Of a stretch of DNA of 64,000 bases, positions 40,241-49,079 are shown piece after piece. Positions within the stretch are counted from its first letter, which is position 1. Each line of letters opens with the position of its first letter. Source of the stretch: Acidobacteriota bacterium (lineage in GTDB: Bacteria; Acidobacteriota; Aminicenantia; Aminicenantales; Saccharicenantaceae); contig JBDKSB010000012.1 in assembly GCA_039683095.1 (NCBI GenBank), positions 714,293 to 778,292 on the forward strand. Reading direction: 5' to 3'. The position numbers were made by a program, and so were the translations under genes. The notes beneath the pieces were generated by a model that worked only from the letters and a program-made list of their open reading frames with translations, was not told the DNA's origin and did not search any database.

Positions 40241-40269
40241 TTGAACCCGTTCCTCTTATCGGGTATAAG
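40241..40269 (+). promoter_or_regulatory. Promoter of the MalY-like gene
   Basis: TTGAAC (40241-40246), 17 bases, TATAAG (40264-40269, 5/6). The leader to the ATG at 40289 would be about 13 bases with no strong Shine-Dalgarno sequence. Confidence 0.6.
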
Positions 40270-40288
40270 AGGGCTTCGGTGATATGAC

Positions 40289-41473
40289 ATGAAATACGAC
40301 TTCGACAGGATCATCGACCGGACCGGGACGGAATCCATGAAGTGGGCCTATCCGCGCCAGGTCCTCGGCGCCAGGGACGCCATCCCGATGTGGGTGGCCG
40401 ACATGGATTTCGAGTCGCCCCCGGCCGTCATCGAGGCCCTCCGCCGCCGCGTCGATCACGGCGTCTTCGGCTATCCCCTCGTCCCTCCGTCGCTCTGCGC
40501 GGCGGCCGTCGACTGGTTCCGGAGGCGGCACGGCTGGGAGGTCGAGAAAGCCTGGATGGCCATGACCCCCGGCATCGTCCCGGCCCTGAACTACTGCGTC
40601 CGGGCCTTCAGCCGCCCGGGCGACCCGGTCATCATCCAGACGCCCGTCTATCATCCTTTCTACTACGCGATCGAGAACAACGGCCGCCGGGTCGTCCGCA
40701 ATCCGCTCCGGTTCGACGGCCGGCGCTACACGATGGACCTCGACGACCTCCGGACCAAGATCGACGCCCCGGGCCGGATGCTCATCCTCTGCAGCCCCCA
40801 CAATCCCGTCGGCCGCGTCTGGGACCGGGAGGAGCTCGAGAGCCTCGGCCGGATCGCCGTCGAGCGGGACCTCCTCGTCGTCTCGGACGAGATCCATCAC
40901 GACCTCGTCTACGGCGGCCGCCGCCATCACGTCTTCGCGGCGCTGTCCCCGGAGCTGGCCCAGCAGACGGTCACCTGCGTCGCCCCGAGTAAGACCTTCA
41001 ACGTCGCCGGCCTGTCCACGGCCGCCGTCGTCGCCGCCAATGCCGACCTGCTCAAGAGGTTCGAGGACGAGGCGGAGCGCTCGGGCTTCGATCTCGGCAA
41101 CGCCCTCGGCATCGTCGCCTTCGAGGCGGCCTACCGCCACGGCGGGGATTGGCTCGACGCCCTGCTGCCCTATCTCGAGGCCAATATCGATCTGCTCGAG
41201 ACCTTCCTGGCCGAGCGCGTTCCCGCGATCGGGCTGATCCGGCCCGAGGGCACCTACCTGGCGCTCCTCGACTGCCGGAAGCTCGGCCTCGCGCCGGGCG
41301 CCCTCGACGATTTCTTCCTGAGGAAAGCCGGGGTCTATTTCAGCGACGGGGCGATGTTCGGCCGGGAGCTCGAGGGCTTCGTCCGCGTCAACTTCGGCTG
41401 CCCCCGCTCGGTCCTCCTCGAGGCGCTGGAACGGATCGAGCGCGCCGTCAAGGGCCAGCCGGCCGGCCGATAA
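40289..41473 (+). CDS. MalY/PatB-type cystathionine beta-lyase (PLP-dependent)
   Basis: The 394-residue fold-type I PLP enzyme has the PLP lysine at Lys235 in PSKTFNVAGL. Other family marks are MWVADMDFESPPAV near the start, the LCSPHNPVGRVW loop, DEIHHDLVY and VRVNFGCPRS near the end. MalY/PatB cleave cystathionine or cysteine to pyruvate, ammonia and a thiol. In an amino-acid fermenter it could serve in sulfur amino-acid breakdown. It has its own promoter and no operon partner. Confidence 0.93.
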   Translation: MKYDFDRIIDRTGTESMKWAYPRQVLGARDAIPMWVADMDFESPPAVIEALRRRVDHGVFGYPLVPPSLCAAAVDWFRRRHGWEVEKAWMAMTPGIVPALNYCVRAFSRPGDPVIIQTPVYHPFYYAIENNGRRVVRNPLRFDGRRYTMDLDDLRTKIDAPGRMLILCSPHNPVGRVWDREELESLGRIAVERDLLVVSDEIHHDLVYGGRRHHVFAALSPELAQQTVTCVAPSKTFNVAGLSTAAVVAANADLLKRFEDEAERSGFDLGNALGIVAFEAAYRHGGDWLDALLPYLEANIDLLETFLAERVPAIGLIRPEGTYLALLDCRKLGLAPGALDDFFLRKAGVYFSDGAMFGRELEGFVRVNFGCPRSVLLEALERIERAVKGQPAGR

Positions 41474-41502
41474 TCCCCCGGCCGTTCTTCCGGGCGTCTT
41501 CC

Positions 41503-41531
41503 TTGACGGCCCGGAACCGTTCTTCTATCAT
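41503..41531 (+). promoter_or_regulatory. Promoter of the kinase-M23-aminotransferase fusion gene
   Basis: TTGACG (41503-41508), 17 bases, TATCAT (41526-41531), each 5/6 to consensus. The same hexamer pair and spacing recur at 51021-51049. The leader is about 43 bases and ends with the ribosome site GGAGGAGGA. Confidence 0.65.
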
Positions 41532-41580
41532 CCCGATGCCGGAGTCCTGACCGGGACACGACCACGGAGGAGGAATTCCA

Positions 41581-44500
41581 TTGGATATCGGCGCGCATCC
41601 TGAGACACGGACGACGGCGGGCCAGGCCGTCCGGCTGGCCCGCGACCTCTACGGTCTCGAGGCCCAGGCCTGCGCCCTGCCGAGCGAATACGACGACAAC
41701 TTCCGGCTGGCGGCCGCCGACGGCTCGTCGCGCGTCCTCAAGGTCATGCACCCGAGGCGCGACCCGGGCTTCGTCGACATGCAGTGCGCCGCCCTGGCCC
41801 GGATCGCGGCCCGCGACCCCGGCCTGCCCGTCCCCCGCGTCGTGCCCGACGGAGCCGGCCGGCCCTGGTCCACGGTCCCGGCCGGCGACGGGCCGCCGCG
41901 GATCGTCTGGATGCTGTCCTACCTCGAGGGACGCCCGATCGCCGGGATCCGGCCGGTCACGTCCGGGCTGCTCGAAGAGCTCGGCCGCGCCCTGGCCCGC
42001 CTCGACCTGGCCCTCGAGGGGTTCTCGCACCCGGCCGCCCGCCGGGAGCTCAAGTGGGATCTCGCCCGGGCCGGCTGGATCCGGGAACACCTGGGCCTCC
42101 TGCGGGACCCGCGCCGCCGGGCCCTCGTCGAGAAGGTCCTGGCCCGCTTCGACGCCGAGGCCGCGCCGGTCCTCGGCCGCCTGCGGTGCGGCGTCGTCTA
42201 CGCCGACGCCAACGAGCACAACATCCTCGTCCGGGTCGAGCCCGGCCGCCCGCCGCGCCTGGCCGGCCTGATCGATTTCGGCGACATGATCGAGACGGCG
42301 GCCGCGGCCGAGCCGGCCGTCGCCGCCGCCTACGCGTCCTTCGGCGCGGCCGACCCGCTCGAGGCCGTCCGGCCGCTCGTCGCCGGCTACCATCGCCTCC
42401 GCCCGCTCGCCGACGAGGAGATCGCCGTCCTCGACGTCCTGGTCCGCGCCCGCCTGGCGGTCAGCGTGGTCAACTCAGCCTGCCGGGCCGCCGCCGAACC
42501 AGGCGATCCCTATCTCACGGTCAGCGAGGCGCCGGCCTGGGCCGCCCTGGAGGCCTTCGACCGGGTCCCGCCGCGGCTGGCCCATTACGCTTACCGCGAC
42601 GCCTGCGGCCTGCCTCCCGTCCCGCACGGCCCGGCCGTCGTCGGCTGGCTCCGCAGCGCCGCGGGGTCGTTCGCCCCCGTCCTCGATCACGACCTGCGCG
42701 CGGCCCCGGTCGCCGTCCTGGACCTGTCCGTCGGCAGCCGCATGCTCGGCGCCGACCCGGCCGCTTTCGAGACGCCGCGACTGACGGAGATCGTCTCCCG
42801 GGCGATGGCGGGCGCGGGAGCGGCCGTCGGCCTCGGACGCTACGACGAGGCCCGGGCGCTCTACACGGCCGGCGCGTTCGCCGCCGGCGCCGGCCCGTCC
42901 GCCGCCCGGCGGACCGTTCATCTCGGCGTCGACCTGAGCGTGCCCCCCGGAAGCGCCGTGCGCGCCCCTCTCGACGGGACGGTCCACGTCGTCGCCAGCA
43001 ACGACGCGCCCAAGGACTACGGTCCGCTGGTCATCCTTCGCCACGCGGTCCCGTCCGGGCCGGAGTTCTTCACCCTGTACGGCCATCTCGATCCGGGTTC
43101 CACGGCCGGGCTCGAACCCGGCCGGGCGCTCCGGGCCGGCGAGCGTTTCGCCGCCGTCGGGGCCCCGCCGGCGAACGGCGACTGGTGGCCCCACGTCCAC
43201 GTCCAGATCATTCTCGATCTCCTCGGCCTCGACGAGGACTTCCCGGGCGTCGCCGCGGCCGGCCGCCGCACGCTCTGGACCGGCCTCTCCCCGGACCCCA
43301 ACCTGATCCTGGGCGTCCCGGCCGGCCGCTTCCCGGCGGCGGAGCCGGCCAAGACGGAGACCCTGGCCGCGCGCCGGCGTCTCGTCGGCCATAACCTCAG
43401 CGTCTCCTACCGCGACCCCCTGAAGATCGTCCGGGGCTGGATGCAATGCCTCTATGACGAAGCCGGCCGCGCCTATCTCGACGCCTACAACAACGTCCCC
43501 CTCGTCGGCCACAGCCACCCCCGCGTCGTCCGGGCCGTCCAGGACCAGATGGCCCTTCTGAACACCAACACGCGCTACCTCCACGACAACCTGGTCCGCT
43601 ACGCCGGGCGGCTCACGGCGCTGATGCCCGCCCCGCTCCGCGTCTGCTACGTCCTCAACTCGGCCAGCGAGGCCAACGAGCTGGCCCTGCGCCTGGCCCG
43701 GACCCGCACCGGCCGCGAGGACGTCATCGTCCTGGAGGCGGCCTACCACGGCCACACGACCGGCCTCATCGACATCAGCCCCTACAAGTTCAACGGGCCC
43801 GGCGGCCGGGGACGCCGGCCCTGGGTCCACGTCGCGCCCTTGCCCGACGATTACCGCGGCCCCTTCAAGCGCGACGATCCGGAGGCCGGGAAGAAGTACG
43901 CCGCGGCCGTGGGCCGCGTCATCGCCGAAGAGGCCGCGCCCCGGGGCGGGCCGGCCGCCTTCATCGCCGAGACACTGCCGAGCGTCGCCGGGCAGATCGT
44001 CCTGCCCCGCGGCTACCTGGCCGAGGCCTACCGCCACGTCCGGGCGGCCGGAGGCCTGTGCATCGCCGACGAGGTCCAGGTCGGCTTCGGCCGGCTCGGG
44101 ACGAGCTTCTGGGGCTTCCAGACCCACGAGGTCGTCCCCGACATCGTCGTCCTCGGCAAGCCCATCGGCAACGGCTTCCCGCTGGCCGCCGTCGTGACGA
44201 CCGGGGAGATCGCCGCCGCCTTCGACAACGGCATGGAATTCTTCAGCACCTTCGGCGGCAACCCGGTGGCCTGCGCCGCCGGCCTGGCCGTGCTGGACGT
44301 CATGGAGGAGGACCGGCTCCAGGACCGGGCCCTGCGGGTCGGCGGCCATTTCCTGGCCGGATTGCGGCGGCTGGCCGGCCGCCATCCGATCATCGGCGAC
44401 GTCCGCGGCTCGGGCCTGTTTCTCGGCCTCGAGCTCGTCCGCGACCGCCGGACCCTGGAGCCCGCCGGGGCCGAGGCGTCCTACGTCGTCGAGCGCCTGC

Positions 44501-44649
44501 GCGACCTCGGGATCCTCGCCGGGACGGACGGCCCGTTGCATAACGTCATCAAGATCCGTCCTCCGCTCTGCTTCTCGGAGGCCGACGCCGACCTTTTCGT
44601 CGCGACGCTGGACGGCATCCTCAGCGAGGACCCGGCGCGCGCCGCCTAG
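41581..44649 (+). CDS. Trifunctional fusion: APH-type kinase / M23 domain / class III aminotransferase-type phospho-lyase
   Basis: This 1022-residue protein starts at TTG behind a strong GGAGGAGGA site. Residues about 10-300 form an aminoglycoside phosphotransferase-like kinase (VVYADANEHNIL with the catalytic Asp, GLIDFGDM with the metal Asp). Residues about 437-560 form an M23/LytM domain with intact zinc motif: His447-x3-Asp451 and His538-x-His540. Residues about 600-1022 are a class III PLP aminotransferase fold with DEVQVGFGRLG and PLP Lys860 (GKPIGNGFPL). In animals the separate homologues are hydroxylysine kinase and the phospho-lyases for phosphohydroxylysine or phosphoethanolamine. 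Phosphorylation and then elimination of an amino alcohol is the likely reaction. The role of the M23 part is unknown. No signal peptide is seen. Confidence 0.88.
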   Translation: MDIGAHPETRTTAGQAVRLARDLYGLEAQACALPSEYDDNFRLAAADGSSRVLKVMHPRRDPGFVDMQCAALARIAARDPGLPVPRVVPDGAGRPWSTVPAGDGPPRIVWMLSYLEGRPIAGIRPVTSGLLEELGRALARLDLALEGFSHPAARRELKWDLARAGWIREHLGLLRDPRRRALVEKVLARFDAEAAPVLGRLRCGVVYADANEHNILVRVEPGRPPRLAGLIDFGDMIETAAAAEPAVAAAYASFGAADPLEAVRPLVAGYHRLRPLADEEIAVLDVLVRARLAVSVVNSACRAAAEPGDPYLTVSEAPAWAALEAFDRVPPRLAHYAYRDACGLPPVPHGPAVVGWLRSAAGSFAPVLDHDLRAAPVAVLDLSVGSRMLGADPAAFETPRLTEIVSRAMAGAGAAVGLGRYDEARALYTAGAFAAGAGPSAARRTVHLGVDLSVPPGSAVRAPLDGTVHVVASNDAPKDYGPLVILRHAVPSGPEFFTLYGHLDPGSTAGLEPGRALRAGERFAAVGAPPANGDWWPHVHVQIILDLLGLDEDFPGVAAAGRRTLWTGLSPDPNLILGVPAGRFPAAEPAKTETLAARRRLVGHNLSVSYRDPLKIVRGWMQCLYDEAGRAYLDAYNNVPLVGHSHPRVVRAVQDQMALLNTNTRYLHDNLVRYAGRLTALMPAPLRVCYVLNSASEANELALRLARTRTGREDVIVLEAAYHGHTTGLIDISPYKFNGPGGRGRRPWVHVAPLPDDYRGPFKRDDPEAGKKYAAAVGRVIAEEAAPRGGPAAFIAETLPSVAGQIVLPRGYLAEAYRHVRAAGGLCIADEVQVGFGRLGTSFWGFQTHEVVPDIVVLGKPIGNGFPLAAVVTTGEIAAAFDNGMEFFSTFGGNPVACAAGLAVLDVMEEDRLQDRALRVGGHFLAGLRRLAGRHPIIGDVRGSGLFLGLELVRDRRTLEPAGAEASYVVERLRDLGILAGTDGPLHNVIKIRPPLCFSEADADLFVATLDGILSEDPARAA

Positions 44650-44675
44650 CGTCGAGGCCCATTCCGCGCTTCCCG

Positions 44676-44708
44676 CTGCCCGGGGAGCCTGGGCCTGGCT
44701 CCGGGCAG
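44676..44708 (+). terminator. GC-rich hairpin after the fusion gene (possible terminator)
   Basis: CTGCCCGGGGAGCC (44676-44689) and GGCTCCGGGCAG (44697-44708) form a 12-bp stem with a two-base bulge and a seven-base loop. There is no T run, so termination would be weak or factor-assisted. Confidence 0.4.
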
Positions 44709-44746
44709 GGCCGCAGGGAGGCGTCTTCCGGGACCGGAAATATCGC

Positions 44747-44774
44747 TTGTCAATCATCAGGGCCTGGATAGAAT
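44747..44774 (+). promoter_or_regulatory. Promoter of the APC permease gene
   Basis: TTGTCA (44747-44752), 16 bases, TAGAAT (44769-44774). The predicted transcription start is about 20 bases before the ATG at 44800, and the ribosome site GGAGG lies between them. An ATG at 44773 would overlap the -10 box and is therefore rejected as the start. Confidence 0.6.
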
Positions 44775-44799
44775 GGTTGGGAACGGAGGCTGCGCCGCC

Positions 44800-46158
44800 A
44801 TGGACATCAAGGCCAAGCTGACCACCTTCGACGCGACGATGATCGTCGTCAGCCTGATCATCGGCATCGGCATCTTCCGCACCCCGGCCATGGTCGCCGC
44901 GGCGGCCAGGACCCCGGCCCTGTTCTACGCCGCCTGGGTCCTGGGCGGGCTGGTCAGCCTGCTCGGCGCCCTGACCTTCGCCGAGATCGGCGGCCGCTTC
45001 GCCAAGCCCGGCAGCTACTACAAGGTCGTGGCCGAGAACTACGGCTCCGGCCTGGCCTTCATGCTCAACTGGACCAACGTCGTCATCGTCAACGGGGCCG
45101 GGGCGGCCGGCGTGGCCCTGATCGGGGCCGAGTACCTGACGCCGATCGTCTTCCCCGGCGCCGCGCCGACGACGGCCCGCGTCCAGGTCACGGCCATCGT
45201 TCTCGTCCTCGGGCTCCTGGCCGTCAATTACCTGGGAATCAAGACCGGCGCCTGGGCCCAGAACGTCCTGAGCATCCTCAAGGTGGTCATGATCGGCGTC
45301 CTGGCGGCGGCGGCCTTCCTGTCGAAGAAGGCTCCGGAAGGGCCCGCTTCCCTGCCTCTCGACCGGCCCTGGTTCTTCGCTCTCGGCGTGGCCTTCATCT
45401 TCGTTTTCTACGCCTACGGCGGCTACCAGAACACGATCAACTTCGGGGCCGACGTCCACGATGCCCGCCGCAACGTGCCGCGGGCCATCTTCTTCGGCAT
45501 CCTCATCGTCCTGGCCTGCTACCTGACGATCAATGTTGCCTACGTCAGGACGCTCGGCGTCCCCGGCATCGCCGGGGCCAAGCTCGTGGCCGCCGAGACG
45601 GCCCGGGTCACCCTGGGCGAGACCGGCAAGCTCGTGGTCTCCCTGGCCATCTTCCTCTCGGCCATGGGCTTCCTCAACGTCACCCTGATGCAGATCCCCC
45701 GGGTCTACTACTCGATGGCCGAGGACCGGACCCTGCCGGCGGTCTTCAAGAAGGTCAACGCCAGGACCCAGGCCCAGGAGTTCGGCCTGCTCTTCCTCGG
45801 CCTGATCATCCTCGTCTCGATCTTCCTCCTGCGTAAGTTCGAGAACATCGTCAACTATGTCATGTTCCTCGACACCGTCACCCTGGCCGTCGTCTCGTCG
45901 TCCGTCTTTTTCCTGAGGCGCAAGGCCCGGGCCTCCGGCGAGGCCTACACGGGCTATCGCGTCCCGCTCTATCCTGTCCTGCCGGCCGTTTTCATCGCCA
46001 CGATGCTGGCCGTGGCCGGGTCCGTGCTGGCGACCCAGACCCGCGAGGCGCTCTACGGGTCGATCTTCTTCGCCGCCGGGCTGCCGGTCTTCCTGCTGAT
46101 GCGGCGGGTCAGCCGGCGCCGGGCGGAGGACGAGCCGGGGAGGCCCCCGTGCTCATGA
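44800..46158 (+). CDS. APC-superfamily amino-acid permease
   Basis: The 452-residue carrier has about 12 membrane helices. The first helix holds the unwound substrate-binding motif MIVVSLIIGIGIFRTPAMV (GIGIFRTP), followed by LLGALTFAEIGGRF, typical of the LAT/AGT branch of APC transporters. It imports or exchanges amino acids; the particular substrate is not predictable. It overlaps the following URO-D-like gene by four bases. That suggests a transported compound metabolised by, or regulated with, that protein. Confidence 0.92.
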   Translation: MDIKAKLTTFDATMIVVSLIIGIGIFRTPAMVAAAARTPALFYAAWVLGGLVSLLGALTFAEIGGRFAKPGSYYKVVAENYGSGLAFMLNWTNVVIVNGAGAAGVALIGAEYLTPIVFPGAAPTTARVQVTAIVLVLGLLAVNYLGIKTGAWAQNVLSILKVVMIGVLAAAAFLSKKAPEGPASLPLDRPWFFALGVAFIFVFYAYGGYQNTINFGADVHDARRNVPRAIFFGILIVLACYLTINVAYVRTLGVPGIAGAKLVAAETARVTLGETGKLVVSLAIFLSAMGFLNVTLMQIPRVYYSMAEDRTLPAVFKKVNARTQAQEFGLLFLGLIILVSIFLLRKFENIVNYVMFLDTVTLAVVSSSVFFLRRKARASGEAYTGYRVPLYPVLPAVFIATMLAVAGSVLATQTREALYGSIFFAAGLPVFLLMRRVSRRRAEDEPGRPPCS

Positions 46159-47414
46159 CCGGCCGCGAGCGCCTGGCCGCCGCGCTGGACCACCGCCAGC
46201 CCGACCGCATCCCTGTCGATTTCAACGGCACGGGCGTCACCGGCATGCATGTCAGGTGCGTCATCGGCCTCCGCGAGCACTACGGCCTGGAGAAGCGGCT
46301 GGTCAAGGTCCACGAGCCCTACCAGATGCTCGGCTGGATCGACGAGGATCTCCGGGACGCGCTGGGCATCGACGTCGAAGGCGTCTACGGGCCGGAGACG
46401 ATGTTCGGCTGCCGCAACGAGAACTGGACCCCCTGGCGCATGGATGACGGGACCGAGGTCCTCATGTCCGGGAACTTCCGGACGGCGAGGGACGCGAACG
46501 GCGACACGCTCGTCTTCCCCGGCGGCGACACTTCGGCGCCGCCCTCGGCCCGGCTGCCCAGGGACGGCTTCTTCTTCGACACCATCATCCGCCAGGAGCC
46601 GATCGACGAGGCCCGGCTCGACCCCGAGGACAACCTCCAGGAATTCGCCCCCGTGTCCGAGGCGGCCCTCGACCACTTCGACCGTGAGAGCCGCCGGGCC
46701 GCGGCGACCGGAAGGGGGGTCATCGCCTCCTTCGGCGGCACCGCCCTCGGCGACATCGCCCTCGTGCCCGGCCCCCAGCTCAAGCGCCCCAGGGGCATCC
46801 GCGACGTCGAGGAATGGTACGTCTCGACCCTGACCCGCCGCCCCTATATCCACCGGGTCTTCGAGCGGCAGACCGGGATCGCCCTGGCCAACCTGGAAAG
46901 GATCGCGGCCCGGGTCGGCGACCGGGTCCAGGCCGCGTTCGTCTGCGGCACGGACTTCGGGACGCAGCAGTCGACCTTCTGCTCGGTCGCGGCGTTCCGC
47001 GAGCTCTACCTGCCCTACTACCAGCGCATCAACGGCTGGATCCACGCCCGCACGGCCTGGAAGACGTTCAAGCATTCCTGCGGCGCGGTCTTCGACCTCA
47101 TCCCGTCCTTCATCGAGAGCGGCTTCGACATCCTCAACCCCGTCCAGATCTCGGCGGCGGGCATGGACGCGCGACGGCTCAAGCGGGAGTTCGGCCGCGA
47201 CCTCGTCTTCTGGGGCGGCGGGGTCGACACCCAGAAGACCCTGGCCTTCGGCACGCCGGAGGAGGTCCGGGCCGAGGTCCTCGAGCGCTGCGACATCCTC
47301 GGCCGCGACGGCGGCTTCGTCTTCAACGCCGTCCACAACATCCAGGCCAACGTCCCGACCGCGAACATCGCGGCGATGTTCCGGGCGATCCAGGAATACG
47401 GCGGCCGGGACTAG
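46155..47414 (+). CDS. Uroporphyrinogen decarboxylase-family protein (MtaA/CmuA-like)
   Basis: The 419-residue TIM-barrel protein belongs to the URO-D superfamily, which includes heme-pathway decarboxylases and corrinoid-dependent methyltransferases. It has RLAAALDHRQPDRIPVDF at the start and the KHSCGAV segment with the His-x-Cys pair used for zinc in methyltransferases. The third ligand position reads FNAVHNIQ instead of a clear cysteine. It is longer than HemE (about 350) and lacks the HemE N-terminal FMRQAGRY motif, so heme synthesis is unlikely. The ATG at 46155 overlaps the permease stop (ATGA); a GTG two codons earlier is also possible. Confidence 0.85.
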   Translation: MTGRERLAAALDHRQPDRIPVDFNGTGVTGMHVRCVIGLREHYGLEKRLVKVHEPYQMLGWIDEDLRDALGIDVEGVYGPETMFGCRNENWTPWRMDDGTEVLMSGNFRTARDANGDTLVFPGGDTSAPPSARLPRDGFFFDTIIRQEPIDEARLDPEDNLQEFAPVSEAALDHFDRESRRAAATGRGVIASFGGTALGDIALVPGPQLKRPRGIRDVEEWYVSTLTRRPYIHRVFERQTGIALANLERIAARVGDRVQAAFVCGTDFGTQQSTFCSVAAFRELYLPYYQRINGWIHARTAWKTFKHSCGAVFDLIPSFIESGFDILNPVQISAAGMDARRLKREFGRDLVFWGGGVDTQKTLAFGTPEEVRAEVLERCDILGRDGGFVFNAVHNIQANVPTANIAAMFRAIQEYGGRD

Positions 47415-47450
47415 GCGAGAACCCCTTTCGAAGCGAGCTGAGTTTCGCAG

Positions 47451-47498
47451 AAGGGGGACATGCTCGAAATTCTCTGGAATTCCGTACGTGTCCCCCTT
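47451..47498. repeat. Palindromic intergenic repeat, copy B (REP-like)
   Basis: AAGGGGGACA (47451-47460) pairs with TGTCCCCCTT (47489-47498); the inner part pairs GAAATTC with GGAATTCC. It lies between convergent genes, 37 bases after the URO-D-like stop. It carries the same GGGGACA and GAATTC modules as copy A at 30340-30399 but in reversed nesting. Confidence 0.7.
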
Positions 47499-47500
47499 TT

Positions 47501-47531
47501 GGCAAGCCCGCCCGGCAAGACCGGGCTTGCC
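47501..47531. terminator. Hairpin between convergent genes (bidirectional terminator candidate)
   Basis: GGCAAGCCCG (47501-47510) and CGGGCTTGCC (47522-47531) form a perfect 10-bp stem with an 11-base loop, directly following repeat copy B. The left side is preceded by TTTT on the plus strand, which reads AAAA for the minus-strand gene, so neither direction has a classical U tail. Confidence 0.5.
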
Positions 47532-47538
47532 CGGCCGC

Positions 47539-48138
47539 TCAGCGGGCGGCCAGGGCGTCGGCCAGCTTGCCGACGGCCGCGTCCAGCTCTTCGACGAGGA
47601 TGCCCGAGACCGCGGCCGGCAGGTACTGGGACTTGCGGGCGCCGAGAGGCAGGCGCTTGTCGAAGGTGTGCCGGGCCAGGCTCTTCCCGCTCTTGAAATC
47701 CAGGAATTCGAGCTCCATGGACAGCCGGCCGAACCAGACCTTGGGATTGTCGATCTCCTCGACGAGCCTGACGGTCGAGCGCAGGACGATGGCCGGATCG
47801 CCCTGGAGGACGTCGATCCTCACCCGGGAGAAGCCCTCCTTGCGGACAAGGTACTCGACGATCGCCTCGCGGAAGAGGTCGGCGGGCTTCTTGGCCCAGA
47901 AGACGGAGGAATAGTATTTAAGCTCGTAGGGCGAGACCCGGTAGATGATCCGGTAGTCGTCGTAGAGCGGGTCGACGCGGACGGGCTCGATGTAGAGGAC
48001 CTTGTCGATCGTGGGATGGCGCTCGGAGTCCTTCTCGATCGGCACGATCTGGAAATACCGCTTCGACGGCGTGGACAGGCAGGCCGCGCCGAGGAGGATC
48101 AGGGCGGCCGCGGCCGGCAGGATGATGGTCCTCTTCAT
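47539..48138 (-). CDS. PqiC/ABC-transport auxiliary lipoprotein of the MCE system
   Basis: The 199-residue lipoprotein has lipobox LLGAAC at the N-terminus and the ABC_trans_aux fold (DKVLYIEPVRVDPLYDDYRIIYR, YYSSVFWAKKPADLF). In Pqi/Mla-type systems it is an outer-membrane-facing partner of the MCE ring. It is the last gene of the four-gene operon and overlaps the MCE protein stop by four bases. Confidence 0.85.
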   Translation of the reverse strand: MKRTIILPAAAALILLGAACLSTPSKRYFQIVPIEKDSERHPTIDKVLYIEPVRVDPLYDDYRIIYRVSPYELKYYSSVFWAKKPADLFREAIVEYLVRKEGFSRVRIDVLQGDPAIVLRSTVRLVEEIDNPKVWFGRLSMELEFLDFKSGKSLARHTFDKRLPLGARKSQYLPAAVSGILVEELDAAVGKLADALAAR

Positions 48139-49079
48139 TTCTTGTCCTTTCGTGTCCGCAGGATGACCGACGGCTCCTCCGCGATCTCCCGGGAGAAGCG
48201 GCTCAGGTTCTCCATGGCGTCGCCGAGGCTGGCGAACGTCCGCTGCAGCTGGGTCTGCTGCTCGAGCAGGACGTTCTCCATCTTCTTCAGGCTGACCGAG
48301 GCCGTCGAGAGGAACGTCCTGAGGTCGGTGATCGCTGCGCCGAGCTCCTCGGCCGAGAACCGCTGGGAGATGTTGCCCAGGGTCTGCTTCGAGCCCGTCT
48401 CTACGGTCCCGATGAGCCGGTCGAGGTCATTGACCATGGGCTTGAACGTCGTCATGGCCGCGGCGAAATCGGCCGTGGCTTTCTCCAGGCTGGCCAGGGT
48501 GTTGTCGAGCGATGTCTGGCGGCCCTGGAGGACCCCCGCCAGCGCGGCCGAGCCCCTGGCGGCGTTGTCCATGAGGGCGGAGAAGCGGGCCACGTTCTCC
48601 GGCGAGAGGACGTCGGTGATGCGCTTGGCCGTCGTCTGGATGTTGTTGACGATATCGTCCGCCTTCTCGCCCAGGCCCCGTCCCATGGCGATCACGGCGT
48701 GGGGCTTGAGATCCGGGGAGGAGGCGTTCCCGCCGCTGATCTCGACGTACTTGTTCCCGGTGATGCCGAGGTAGACCATGTAGGCCTGCATGTCGGTCTT
48801 CATGGTCAGTCCGGGCCGGATCTTGACCTCGACCTCGACGCAGTCCATGTCCTTGGGGTCAAGCCTGATGGCCACGACCCGGCCGACCGTGACGCCGCGG
48901 TACTTGACGTCGCCGCCGACCGGCAGGCCGTTGACCGACGTGTTGCAGAACCTGACGACGTAGATCTCGCCGGGATCGCGGAGCTTGGGCGCGATGAAGA
49001 AGGCGGCGACGACCAGGAAGATGCCCGTCGCCAGGGCCAGGAAGATCCCCAGCCGTGTCTTTTGCTCATTCGTCATCAT
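48135..49079 (-). CDS. mlaD: MlaD-family MCE-domain substrate-binding protein
   Basis: The 314-residue protein has an N-terminal membrane anchor (about 8-28) and one MCE domain (about 38-120: VNGLPVGGDVKYRGVTVGRVVAI, shown by VNGLPVGGDVKYRG). A long C-terminal helical region (about 150-300) could form the tube or needle seen in longer MCE proteins. It binds phospholipids in the periplasm for an Mla-like ABC transporter. It overlaps the ATPase gene by 14 bases. Confidence 0.92.
   Translation of the reverse strand: MMTNEQKTRLGIFLALATGIFLVVAAFFIAPKLRDPGEIYVVRFCNTSVNGLPVGGDVKYRGVTVGRVVAIRLDPKDMDCVEVEVKIRPGLTMKTDMQAYMVYLGITGNKYVEISGGNASSPDLKPHAVIAMGRGLGEKADDIVNNIQTTAKRITDVLSPENVARFSALMDNAARGSAALAGVLQGRQTSLDNTLASLEKATADFAAAMTTFKPMVNDLDRLIGTVETGSKQTLGNISQRFSAEELGAAITDLRTFLSTASVSLKKMENVLLEQQTQLQRTFASLGDAMENLSRFSREIAEEPSVILRTRKDKK

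Noticed and set aside
46155-47414. HemE (heme-pathway uroporphyrinogen decarboxylase)
   Set aside because: The HemE N-terminal signature is absent, the protein is too long, and it contains the methyltransferase-like His-x-Cys pair.
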